Positions 1-6,058 of a DNA stretch of 6,058 nt are shown here, in pieces. The stretch's first letter is position 1. Every line of letters begins with the position of its first letter. The notes under the pieces are model-generated. The model was not told the origin of the DNA, did not search any database, and saw nothing but the letters and a program-made list of their open reading frames with translations. A program made the translations under genes and the position numbers. The stretch comes from Paratissierella sp033809995 (GTDB lineage: Bacteria; Bacillota; Clostridia; Tissierellales; Tissierellaceae): positions 1-6,058 of the forward strand of contig JAPXKQ010000138.1 of assembly GCA_033809995.1 (NCBI GenBank). Direction: 5' to 3'.

Positions 1-2045
1 TTGATAATATGATATTTGGAAAAATTAGTTGATTTAACATTACCGCGTTTATCGATTTCAATATCTTCCATTAGTGCCATCCCTAGGGAAAATTGTGCAC
101 CCCCTTGAATTTGACCTTCAACAAGCATCGGATTGATTGATTTACCTATGTCGTGAACTGCAAGACTATCTATTATATTTACTAGTCCAGTGTATTTATC
201 AACTTCTACTTCCGCAAAAAATGCGGCAAAAGATGCTGGGTTTGCAGGAGATTTGTATTTTACAAATACACTCATCCCTTCTTGATAATTCTTTTCATAT
301 TCTTTTACAATATCTGAATATTTATACTTTTCGCCAGAACCTTTAATATAGATATATCCAAAAGATGTTTCTACCTCTTCTATTTTTACATTCTTAAGCT
401 GGCAAAATGTATCTACCAATTTTTCTCTTAATTTTTCTCCTGCTTCCTTAACAGCTTCACCACAAACGAAGGTTACTCTACTAGCTTGAGTACCAGCAGA
501 ATCTTCTGGTGTCATAAGCGTATCTGCTTCAGTTACTTTTACCTTTTCTATTTCTATATCTAAAGCTTCTGCAGCTATTTGTTGCATTATGGTCACAGTA
601 CCACAACCTAAGTCATGTAGGCTTATCTTCACATATGCACTTCCATCAGAAAACAAAGTCATATCTACGCTTGTATAGTCTGCAAATGCACCAGTATATC
701 CATTTCCATGTGTTCCACAAGCCATTCCTACGCCATAGGCATATCGACTTGTGTTTTTCAATTTCACATTAGCTCTTCTTTCTTTCCAATTGAAAGCTTC
801 CATACCTAATCTTACACATTCTTTAATCTTGGCATTACCTATGTCTGTTGATCCTGATGGATCCTTTGCACCTTCATCAACAAGATTTAGAAGTCTAAAC
901 TCACAAGGGTCCATATTTAGAGCCTTGGCTACGTTGTCAATATTTATTTCTGCGATAGCATGTCCTTGGGGAGAACCATATCCCCTACATGCTCCACCAG
1001 GGATTGTATTTGTGTAATATGCCTTTCCCAAATAATATTGATCTTTGATATCGTATAGCCTAAATAGCTTTTTACCTAGTGCCATGGTAACAGCTGCTGC
1101 ATTAGTGTTATAAGCTCCTCCATCAATATTAGCTTCTATTCTTCTACCTAATATTTTACCTTCTTTATTTACGGCAGTTTCTACTGTTATTTCAGTTGCA
1201 TTTCTTGTAACAGTTCCTAATATGGAATCTGTTCTATTCATATAAAGCATTACAGGTCTATTTAGTTTTGTTGTTGCAAATGCACAAACTGGTTCAAGTA
1301 TTGGTATACTTTTACCTCCAAAGGAACCACCCATTATTGCCTTTTTAACCCTAACCCTACTTCGCGGAATATTCAATATATTAGCAACATGCATTTGAAT
1401 TTGAGATGAGACTTGACATGGCGAATAAATAACTAAATCCCCATTCATATCAAATTCTGATAGACATACATGTGGCTCAATTGCAGCATGATGTATTTTT
1501 TGTGTAGTCCCTGTATCCTTTATTATCAAGTCTGCCTTTTCAAAGGCTTCTTTGTAGTTTCCTGCATTGATATCTTTTTCAAAAGCTAAATTTGTATCTC
1601 CTGTAACGTGAATCTTATCTTCTCGGGCTTTATCCAAACCTATAACAGGCTCTAGTTCTTTATATGCCACACTTAGCTTTGAAATAGCCTTTTCTACCGA
1701 ATGTTTGCTCGTTCCTACAACAAGTGCTATTCTATCACCAACATATCTAGCCTTGTTATTTAATAAGAATTCATCCCTTGGTGCTACTATCGATGAGTGC
1801 CACTCAAAAGCATTATAGACCACATTTGGTACGTCTTCATGTGTGAAAATGGCTTCCACTCCCTCAACTGTCATAGCCTCACTTTTATCTATTTCAATTT
1901 CAGCATGTGCTTTTTGACTTAATACTAGCTTTGCATAAAGCATATTTGGTCTTTTCATATCCCCAACATATAAAGTCTTTCCTGTAGCCTTATCAAATGA
2001 ATCCTCTCTAATTATACTTTTACCAACATAATTTAAATTTCCCAT
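1..2045 (-). CDS. xdhA: Molybdenum hydroxylase large (molybdopterin-binding) subunit, xanthine dehydrogenase family, 3' end cut by window edge
   Basis: Catalytic subunit of a cytoplasmic xanthine dehydrogenase-type enzyme, which hydroxylates a substrate (classically a purine) at a Mo-pterin centre. The frame is open for 681 codons from ATG at 2045 to the left edge, with no stop or frameshift. The start is set by AGGAGG placed just upstream. The N-terminal part (about residues 8-130) matches the a/b hammerhead domain (KATGKTLYVGDM, YVGDRIALVV). Mo-domain motifs follow: GGSFGGK (239-245), CRGYGSPQG (353-361), DLGCG (478-482), TPEDSAGTQASR (512-523) and EGQIQGGAQFSLGMAL (643-658). Family members are about 750-790 residues, so roughly 80-100 residues are missing, including the expected catalytic glutamate near the C-terminus. 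It resembles E. coli XdhA more than CO dehydrogenase, since it lacks the AYRCSFR loop. Oddities: Cys replaces Gln in the usual GQG, and Ser follows GGxFGGK where classical XDH has Glu. The family call is firm; the substrate and the symbol (E. coli naming) are not. Confidence 0.93.
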   Translation of the reverse strand, partial: MGNLNYVGKSIIREDSFDKATGKTLYVGDMKRPNMLYAKLVLSQKAHAEIEIDKSEAMTVEGVEAIFTHEDVPNVVYNAFEWHSSIVAPRDEFLLNNKARYVGDRIALVVGTSKHSVEKAISKLSVAYKELEPVIGLDKAREDKIHVTGDTNLAFEKDINAGNYKEAFEKADLIIKDTGTTQKIHHAAIEPHVCLSEFDMNGDLVIYSPCQVSSQIQMHVANILNIPRSRVRVKKAIMGGSFGGKSIPILEPVCAFATTKLNRPVMLYMNRTDSILGTVTRNATEITVETAVNKEGKILGRRIEANIDGGAYNTNAAAVTMALGKKLFRLYDIKDQYYLGKAYYTNTIPGGACRGYGSPQGHAIAEINIDNVAKALNMDPCEFRLLNLVDEGAKDPSGSTDIGNAKIKECVRLGMEAFNWKERRANVKLKNTSRYAYGVGMACGTHGNGYTGAFADYTSVDMTLFSDGSAYVKISLHDLGCGTVTIMQQIAAEALDIEIEKVKVTEADTLMTPEDSAGTQASRVTFVCGEAVKEAGEKLREKLVDTFCQLKNVKIEEVETSFGYIYIKGSGEKYKYSDIVKEYEKNYQEGMSVFVKYKSPANPASFAAFFAEVEVDKYTGLVNIIDSLAVHDIGKSINPMLVEGQIQGGAQFSLGMALMEDIEIDKRGNVKSTNFSKYHII

Positions 2046-2047
2046 AT

Positions 2048-2893
2048 TTACCTCCTAAGACCATGAAGCATATCTTCTACTATCCCAATAGCAGCAACTT
2101 TTTTATAATGCTTAGAACTTCTATCAGGTATTACACTTTCAATCTGCATTTGAACTGCTTCTTCTAAATTGATATTTATACTATCAAGTTTTTTGTCTAA
2201 TAGTTCATTTTCGATAATGGTAGCCTTGATAGGCTTTATTCCAACAGCACCCATGTATATTTCCACTTCTTTTATTACGCTATTTTCATCTATATTAAAT
2301 TTACCACAACAGTTAATTTTTGATATAGTTACAGTTTTTCTGGAGCCTACCTTGGCAAAAGAAGATATACAATCTGACTTTTTGATTATAATATTTGTAA
2401 TAATTTCATCTGCTTTAAGAGTTGTTTTACCAATCCCAGTAACTAAATCCCTTACCTTTTCAATTCTATAATTGTTATTTGAATTTAATATTTTAATGTC
2501 AGCATCATAAGCAAATAAAACAGGGATAGTATCACCGCATTGTGCAGCATTAGCTAAGTTTCCGCCTATTGTAGCTCTATTTCTTATTTGAGTTGAACCT
2601 AGATTGTAGGCAGCACTTATCAATGCAGGTATATTCTTTTGAACAGTTACATTATTTTCTAATTCTGTCATTGTGACACAAGCACCAATATCTATAATAT
2701 TATTTGTCTCCTGAATATTTCTCAATTCATCAACCTTGCTAATATCAATAATCTTATAATCAAACACCTGATTTTTTATAAGTTTAATACATAAATCTGT
2801 GCCACCGGCAATTACGTAAGTATTTTCATCTTTTTGTTGTAATGCCTTATATAGTTCCTCTAAATTTTTAGGTGAAATATATTTATTCTCCAC
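2048..2893 (-). CDS. xdhB: Molybdenum hydroxylase FAD-binding (medium) subunit, xanthine dehydrogenase family
   Basis: Complete 281-residue FAD subunit that takes electrons from the [2Fe-2S] subunit and passes them to an acceptor such as NAD+ (acceptor inferred from the family). The N-terminus YISPKNLEELYKAL is typical of the family. FAD contacts are visible as IAGGTDL (28-34) and ATIGGNLANAAQCGDTIP (107-124). A C-terminal CO-dehydrogenase flavoprotein domain runs from about 175 to 280 (KVGSRKTVTISKIN, then SSKHYKKVAA near 259-268). The length is normal, and there is no insertion like the extra [4Fe-4S]-binding loop of 4-hydroxybenzoyl-CoA reductase. The start codon is GTG at 2893, supported by AGGGGGTG five bases upstream and by the N-terminal match. 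It overlaps the end of the Fe-S subunit gene by 11 bp and is followed 2 bp later by the Mo subunit. The symbol follows E. coli xdhB; the substrate pathway is unproven. Confidence 0.93.
   Translation of the reverse strand: MENKYISPKNLEELYKALQQKDENTYVIAGGTDLCIKLIKNQVFDYKIIDISKVDELRNIQETNNIIDIGACVTMTELENNVTVQKNIPALISAAYNLGSTQIRNRATIGGNLANAAQCGDTIPVLFAYDADIKILNSNNNYRIEKVRDLVTGIGKTTLKADEIITNIIIKKSDCISSFAKVGSRKTVTISKINCCGKFNIDENSVIKEVEIYMGAVGIKPIKATIIENELLDKKLDSININLEEAVQMQIESVIPDRSSKHYKKVAAIGIVEDMLHGLRR
2051..2056 (-). promoter_or_regulatory. Ribosome binding site of the Mo subunit gene, inside the end of the FAD gene
   Basis: The minus strand reads AGGAGG, TAA, AT, ATG. The consensus Shine-Dalgarno sequence is formed by the last two Arg codons of the upstream FAD subunit gene, whose stop lies only 2 bp before the ATG at 2045. 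This fixes the start of the large subunit and suggests translational coupling. Confidence 0.9.
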
Positions 2894-3356
2894 AATTACA
2901 CCCCCTATTTACTACACTTTTTACTGCTTCCACTATTTTGTTGTAGCCAGTACATCTGCATAAATTGCCTTCAATCGCTCTTTTTATTTCATCTTCTGTT
3001 GGATTTGGATTTCTCATTAGAAGGGCTTTACAAGACAATATCATCCCCGGAGAGCAAAATCCGCATTGTATGGCTCCCTTTTCAATAAATGCTTTTTGAA
3101 TCATATCAAGTTCACCATTTTGTGCTAAACCTTCTATTGTTATAATCTCATCGCCATTAACTTGTCCTGCTAATATGGAACAAGAAGCTACTGCTTTTTT
3201 ATTTAATATCACTGTACAAGCACCGCACTCACCTTCTGAGCAACCTTCTTTTACTCCTGTTAAACCTAAGTCATCCCTTAAAAAATCTAACAATCTTTTT
3301 GTAGGATCTATATCTACATTTATCTTCTTACCATTTACAATCAATTGAAGTTCCAT
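2883..3356 (-). CDS. xdhC: Molybdenum hydroxylase [2Fe-2S] (small) subunit, xanthine dehydrogenase family
   Basis: Complete 157-residue iron-sulfur subunit that carries electrons from the Mo centre to FAD. The N-terminal plant-type ferredoxin domain (about 1-75) has the cluster ligands in the form GCSEGECGACTV with a later Cys: C39, C44, C47 and C59. The C-terminal helical domain holds the second cluster: QCGFCSPG (C98, C101) and NLCRCTGY (C133, C135), where Q97 and C135 are the family's pterin-contacting positions. The tail RGCNCGE adds two non-conserved cysteines. The start is ATG at 3356, because AAGGAGG lies five bases upstream. An in-frame ATG at 3413 would add 19 residues but has no Shine-Dalgarno and sits inside the probable -10 box. 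This is the first gene of the operon; its stop overlaps the FAD gene start by 11 bp. The symbol follows E. coli, where xdhC is the Fe-S subunit; in other species xdhC means a maturation factor, which this is not. Confidence 0.95.
   Translation of the reverse strand: MELQLIVNGKKINVDIDPTKRLLDFLRDDLGLTGVKEGCSEGECGACTVILNKKAVASCSILAGQVNGDEIITIEGLAQNGELDMIQKAFIEKGAIQCGFCSPGMILSCKALLMRNPNPTEDEIKRAIEGNLCRCTGYNKIVEAVKSVVNRGCNCGE
2899..2906 (-). promoter_or_regulatory. Ribosome binding site supporting the GTG start of the FAD subunit
   Basis: The minus strand reads AGGGGGTG, then five bases, then GTG. The site lies within the last codons of the Fe-S subunit gene. It differs by one base from AGGAGGTG and explains initiation at a non-ATG codon. 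Confidence 0.75.
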
Positions 3357-3360
3357 AAAA

Positions 3361-3368
3361 TCCTCCTT
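3361..3368 (-). promoter_or_regulatory. Ribosome binding site that decides the Fe-S subunit start
   Basis: The minus strand reads AAGGAGGA then TTTT then ATG (3356). It is a near-perfect anti-Shine-Dalgarno match at normal spacing, and no such site precedes the upstream in-frame ATG at 3413. Confidence 0.92.
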
Positions 3369-3408
3369 GTAAAAAATCGACACTTCTTCATCATTAATAA
3401 CTAATTCA

Positions 3409-3442
3409 ATCATAAAATAATTGAGTCAAAAAAAAGTCAAAA
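3409..3442 (-). promoter_or_regulatory. Probable activator-dependent promoter of the molybdenum hydroxylase operon with 11-bp-phased direct repeats
   Basis: On the minus strand there are two copies of TTTTGACT, at 3442-3435 and 3431-3424, starting 11 bp apart (one helical turn). Nine bases after the second copy is TATGAT (3414-3409), a near-consensus -10 box. Each repeat contains TTGACT, a -35-like hexamer, but the spacers to the -10 are 20 and 9 bases, neither near the ideal 17. Such a promoter would be expected to need an activator. SARP regulators are known to bind direct repeats with 11-bp period just upstream of the -10, and the neighbouring gene encodes such a regulator. Transcription would start near 3402, giving a leader of about 46 bases. 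The repeats also form the T-rich tail of the upstream terminator, so low complexity could explain part of the match. Confidence 0.5.
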
Positions 3443-3473
3443 GAAAAATCTTCTTATTTTACATAAGAAGATT
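3428..3473 (-). terminator. Rho-independent terminator of the regulator gene
   Basis: A perfect 11-bp inverted repeat (arms 3473-3463 and 3457-3447, 5-base loop) lies 21 bases past the regulator stop. On the minus strand it is followed by a T-rich stretch, TTTCTTTTGAC and eight further T. On the plus strand no T tract follows, so it acts in one direction only. The stem has only two G-C pairs, so termination may be leaky, letting some transcription run on into the enzyme operon. The dyad could also be a protein binding site. Confidence 0.65.
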
Positions 3474-3494
3474 AAAAGGAGATTCCTCATTGTT

Positions 3495-6058
3495 TTATTT
3501 TAAATTTTCTAAAATACCGTATATACATTTCTTTAGATCTTCACTTGCATATTTATTTGCATATTTTAAAGATTCTTCAAGGTAGTTTTTAGCTTTTACC
3601 ATCATATTTTTACTCTCATAAATTTTATATAAATAATAAAAGACTTCTGCCCTACCCCAAGCAAAGATGGTTTTATCATATGCTTTTAAGGATTTAAGAA
3701 AATAAAATTGTGCTTCATCAATTATTCCTTGTTTGTATTTAACATAGCCTATTTTAGAAAAAATTAGGGCTGCTGCGGGACAATCTTCATTATCATCACA
3801 TAATTCTAATGACTTATCATAATAATCAAGGGCTTTTTCATACGATTTTTGTAGTCTATAGCTTTCCCCTTGATAAAATAGGGATGCAACAACATTTAAA
3901 ATATACTTTTCTCTATTTTCGGCTTTATTGAAAATATTATAGGCTTCTTTTATATATCCTTCGCCTTCGTTATATTTACCTGACAATACATAATAATATC
4001 CTTTCAATCTAAAAACAATTGCCATTTTGCATTTATCATCTAATAGCTTAGCACTTTCTTCCGCCTTAGTGATAGCTTTTCCCATTAAGGTAATATCACT
4101 TATATTTAGATAATAATGTGCTAGTTGTATATAGCCCTTATATGCATATTCATAATACTTGTTTTCCTCTGATTTTAATATCATTCTATTTAAATAATCT
4201 AATCCTTCCTCTGCATTGCCCCTATTTTTGTTGAACCTTCCATGCAAATATAAGTATAATATCTCTTCTTCCAAGCAATTTTTACACTTAGCACAACATA
4301 AATCTTCATAAAGATTTTTTATACTTATAAATTCTTTTTCTAAGGATTCTTCATCTAAATAATACTCAATAAGTCCAATGGTGTTACTACTTTCTGTAAC
4401 TGGAAATATTTCATGTTTAAAATTCAATATTTCTTCCAGCCATCTAATTTTATATTTAAACAACTTGCACTTATTATTTGAGCATGAAAAATGATAAATC
4501 ATCTCTGGATATAATGTTCTATTTATTTTCTTATTGTTTAGTAGTTCATCTTCATAGTATTCTGCAATCTTAGTATGCAATATTACTCTTTTTGAATTGC
4601 TTATATTTTTATAAACATATTCTCTGACTTTTCTATGAGTAAAGGTAAGTCCTAATTTACCATTTATTCCAATTTCCTCTTTTAATATCTCTTTTGATAA
4701 AAGTTCGTCTATTATATCAATTAATTCCATACCTCCCATATCTGTTATTTGGGATAACATTTCAATATAAAAAATATCATGAAATAAGGAACATATACTA
4801 AGTAGTTTATTAGCTTCATTAGAAAGATTGAGTAATCGTCCTTGAATTAGAGTTTCAATTTTATTACTCATATAATTATCTGTATTACCATTTTTTAAAT
4901 TATTTAATATTTCAGTAATAAAAAGTGGATTACCTTCACTTTCTAAATATATACGGTCAATTTGAGATGTTGCTTCGGGCATTATTGCATTTACAAAACC
5001 CTTTGTTTCGTCTTTATTAAATCTATTTAAACGAATTTTTTCGATAACATTGTTATATTTTAATGAATTATACAATTTATCATCAATTTTTTCATTTTCA
5101 TCCCTATTTGTGGCTATTAGCATAATTTTAAATCTATTTGCTAAAATGGTTTTATATAAAAGCTCAAGGCTTGCCTTATCAATATTGTTTAAATCATCCA
5201 CAATGAATATTATCTTTAATTTACTACTAACTAAACTAAATAAATCAAATATTGCCTTCTCAGCCAAATCCGAGTTTGAGAAGCTATACAAACTTTCTAA
5301 TTCTTCTTTTAAATCTACATCCAAGGTTGGGAAAAAACCACTTATTATATTAATTAAATTGTTTGGTATATCAAGTTTCTTTTCTTTAACTGCATTGGAA
5401 ATCTGTTGGAACACCTTATCCCAAAACTTAAAAATAAAATCGGTTTCATACTCATAACAATTTATTTTTATAAGAAGAATATTAAGATCAAAATCATTAA
5501 CAATTTCGTTTAATAATTGACTCTTTCCTATTCCATCTTCACCACTAATGATAAAGGATTTAAATTGTTTATTCCCAATAAAATTATAAATATTATCATA
5601 TAAAATCTTTTTTTCATTTTCACGACCATAAAAACTAATAGTCTTATTATCTGATTTTATTTTTAAACTCTTGATTATTTCTTCGTATACCTCATTAGTC
5701 TCTTTTGATGTCTTCACTGATAAGTCATTGTTTAATTTCTCCGTCAAATTATTATATACTGTAATTGCATCTTGATGTTTATTTTGATAATGGTATATGG
5801 TCATTAGATTCGAATAACCAACTTCATCATATTCCTCTAATTCAATTAATTTTCTACAACATATTTCACCATAATAAAACTCTTTCCTATTAATTAGCTC
5901 ATTTGATAATGCTTTTAGTTTACTTACATAGGTAGTATTTAATTTAATGTTAATCGAATCAATCCATTCTACATATTCAGGATTTGATTTTAATGTTAAT
6001 TCTTCAAGAAAGCTACCTTTATAGCAATTTAAAAAGCTTTCTATTGTTGTCTTGCTTA
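3495..6058 (-). CDS. SARP/AfsR-like regulator: BTAD, STAND-type ATPase and TPR repeats, 5' end cut by window edge
   Basis: Large cytoplasmic regulator of the BTAD/SARP type; 853 C-terminal residues are visible and the frame is still open at the right edge. Residues here count from the first full codon (6056). About 1-130 match the BTAD domain: CYKGSFLEEL, the pattern YSNLMTIYHYQNKHQDAITV, then a short linker. By analogy a winged-helix DNA-binding domain should lie just upstream, outside the window. The ATPase spans about 140-400: YGRENE (143-148), Walker A GEDGIGKS (172-179), Walker B IIFIVDD (282-288), a sensor-like LIATNRD (313-319) and EGNPLFITEIL (374-384), typical of MalT-like STAND proteins. 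A helical region holds CSNNKC (525-530) and CCAKCKNC (587-594). About five TPR-like helix pairs fill 635-835. The Met encoded at 5804 is internal: it has no Shine-Dalgarno and BTAD sequence precedes it. Terminated just before the molybdenum hydroxylase operon, which it may activate (inferred). Confidence 0.88.
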   Translation of the reverse strand, partial: SKTTIESFLNCYKGSFLEELTLKSNPEYVEWIDSINIKLNTTYVSKLKALSNELINRKEFYYGEICCRKLIELEEYDEVGYSNLMTIYHYQNKHQDAITVYNNLTEKLNNDLSVKTSKETNEVYEEIIKSLKIKSDNKTISFYGRENEKKILYDNIYNFIGNKQFKSFIISGEDGIGKSQLLNEIVNDFDLNILLIKINCYEYETDFIFKFWDKVFQQISNAVKEKKLDIPNNLINIISGFFPTLDVDLKEELESLYSFSNSDLAEKAIFDLFSLVSSKLKIIFIVDDLNNIDKASLELLYKTILANRFKIMLIATNRDENEKIDDKLYNSLKYNNVIEKIRLNRFNKDETKGFVNAIMPEATSQIDRIYLESEGNPLFITEILNNLKNGNTDNYMSNKIETLIQGRLLNLSNEANKLLSICSLFHDIFYIEMLSQITDMGGMELIDIIDELLSKEILKEEIGINGKLGLTFTHRKVREYVYKNISNSKRVILHTKIAEYYEDELLNNKKINRTLYPEMIYHFSCSNNKCKLFKYKIRWLEEILNFKHEIFPVTESSNTIGLIEYYLDEESLEKEFISIKNLYEDLCCAKCKNCLEEEILYLYLHGRFNKNRGNAEEGLDYLNRMILKSEENKYYEYAYKGYIQLAHYYLNISDITLMGKAITKAEESAKLLDDKCKMAIVFRLKGYYYVLSGKYNEGEGYIKEAYNIFNKAENREKYILNVVASLFYQGESYRLQKSYEKALDYYDKSLELCDDNEDCPAAALIFSKIGYVKYKQGIIDEAQFYFLKSLKAYDKTIFAWGRAEVFYYLYKIYESKNMMVKAKNYLEESLKYANKYASEDLKKCIYGILENLK
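4275..4298 (-). other. Cysteine cluster CCxxCxxC within the regulator
   Basis: Eight codons encode CCAKCKNC, placed between the ATPase and the TPR repeats. A CSNNKC pair lies about 60 residues earlier (4467-4484). The spacing could bind zinc or an iron-sulfur cluster. Such a cluster is not a standard part of SARP, STAND or TPR domains. The sensing role is inference. Confidence 0.5.

Noticed and set aside
137..346. Plus-strand open frame of 69 codons
   Set aside because: It lies opposite the conserved C-terminal part of the Mo subunit and its translation is low-complexity Leu/Gln-rich; it is a shadow.
751..1017. Plus-strand open frame of 88 codons
   Set aside because: It overlaps the conserved RGYG region of the Mo subunit on the other strand and the protein looks like no known family.
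2169..2471. Plus-strand open frame of 100 codons, hydrophobic
   Set aside because: Antisense to the FAD subunit; the apparent membrane-like composition comes from reading charged codons in reverse complement.
1..3356. CO dehydrogenase (coxSML) or 4-hydroxybenzoyl-CoA reductase
   Set aside because: The Mo subunit lacks the CoxL active-site loop AYRCSFR, and the FAD subunit has no extra Fe-S loop as in HcrB; motifs fit the xanthine dehydrogenase-like group better.
3393..3405. Imperfect palindrome ATTAATAACTAAT as a possible repressor operator
   Set aside because: Arms are only four bases in very AT-rich sequence; expected by chance.
3411..3413. ATG as the start of a 176-residue Fe-S subunit
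   Set aside because: No ribosome binding site, it falls within the predicted -10 box, and the ATG at 3356 has a strong site and the family-typical N-terminus.
3357..3494. Sigma-54 promoter or riboswitch in the intergenic region
   Set aside because: No GG-N10-GC type element is present, and the leader from the predicted start (about 46 bases) is too short for a known purine or molybdenum-cofactor riboswitch.
5050..5457. Plus-strand open frame of 135 codons
   Set aside because: Antisense to the ATPase domain of the regulator, including Walker B; Ser/Leu/Phe-rich shadow.
5802..5804. ATG as the start of a 769-residue regulator
   Set aside because: No Shine-Dalgarno upstream, the frame stays open to the window edge, and the upstream 84 codons encode BTAD sequence continuous with the downstream part.
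1..6058. CRISPR arrays, tRNA/rRNA genes, insertion sequences
   Set aside because: No regularly spaced repeats, RNA gene signatures, transposase genes or terminal inverted repeats were seen; nearly all bases are accounted for by the four genes and one intergenic region.

Overview
The window looks like part of a chromosome or accessory locus of a low-GC Firmicute, most likely an anaerobic clostridium-type bacterium. The DNA is very AT-rich, AGA/ATA/TTA codons dominate, Shine-Dalgarno sites are strong (AAGGAGG, AGGAGG), and the encoded proteins read like clostridial homologues. I cannot name a species. All four genes are on the minus strand, so transcription runs from high to low coordinates.

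Layout in transcription order. (1) From the right edge (6058) to 3495 is the C-terminal 853 residues of a large transcriptional regulator whose N-terminus lies outside the window. It has a bacterial transcriptional activator domain (BTAD, as in the SARP/AfsR family), then a STAND/AAA-type ATPase with clear Walker A and B motifs, then a helical middle with an unusual cysteine cluster, then tetratricopeptide-like repeats. (2) A compact 138-bp intergenic region holds a hairpin terminator for the regulator, overlapped by a probable promoter for the next operon. (3) From 3356 to 1 is a three-gene operon for a molybdenum hydroxylase of the xanthine dehydrogenase family: the small 2x[2Fe-2S] subunit (3356-2883), the FAD subunit (2893-2048) and the molybdopterin-binding catalytic subunit (2045 to beyond position 1). 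The first two genes overlap by 11 bp and the next pair is 2 bp apart, so they are probably translationally coupled.

How it fits together. The three enzyme subunits would form a cytoplasmic complex. Substrate is hydroxylated at Mo, and electrons pass through the two [2Fe-2S] clusters to FAD and an acceptor. The real substrate is unproven: the catalytic subunit departs from classical xanthine dehydrogenase at several cofactor or substrate positions.

The most interesting hypothesis concerns regulation. The promoter upstream of the enzyme operon carries two copies of TTTTGACT exactly 11 bp apart, and the nearer copy ends 9 bp before a good -10 box (TATGAT). That is the geometry known for SARP-family operators. 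The adjacent SARP-STAND-TPR protein is therefore a natural candidate activator of the molybdenum hydroxylase genes, and its Cys-rich patch could be a metal or redox sensing site. This link is inference and untested.
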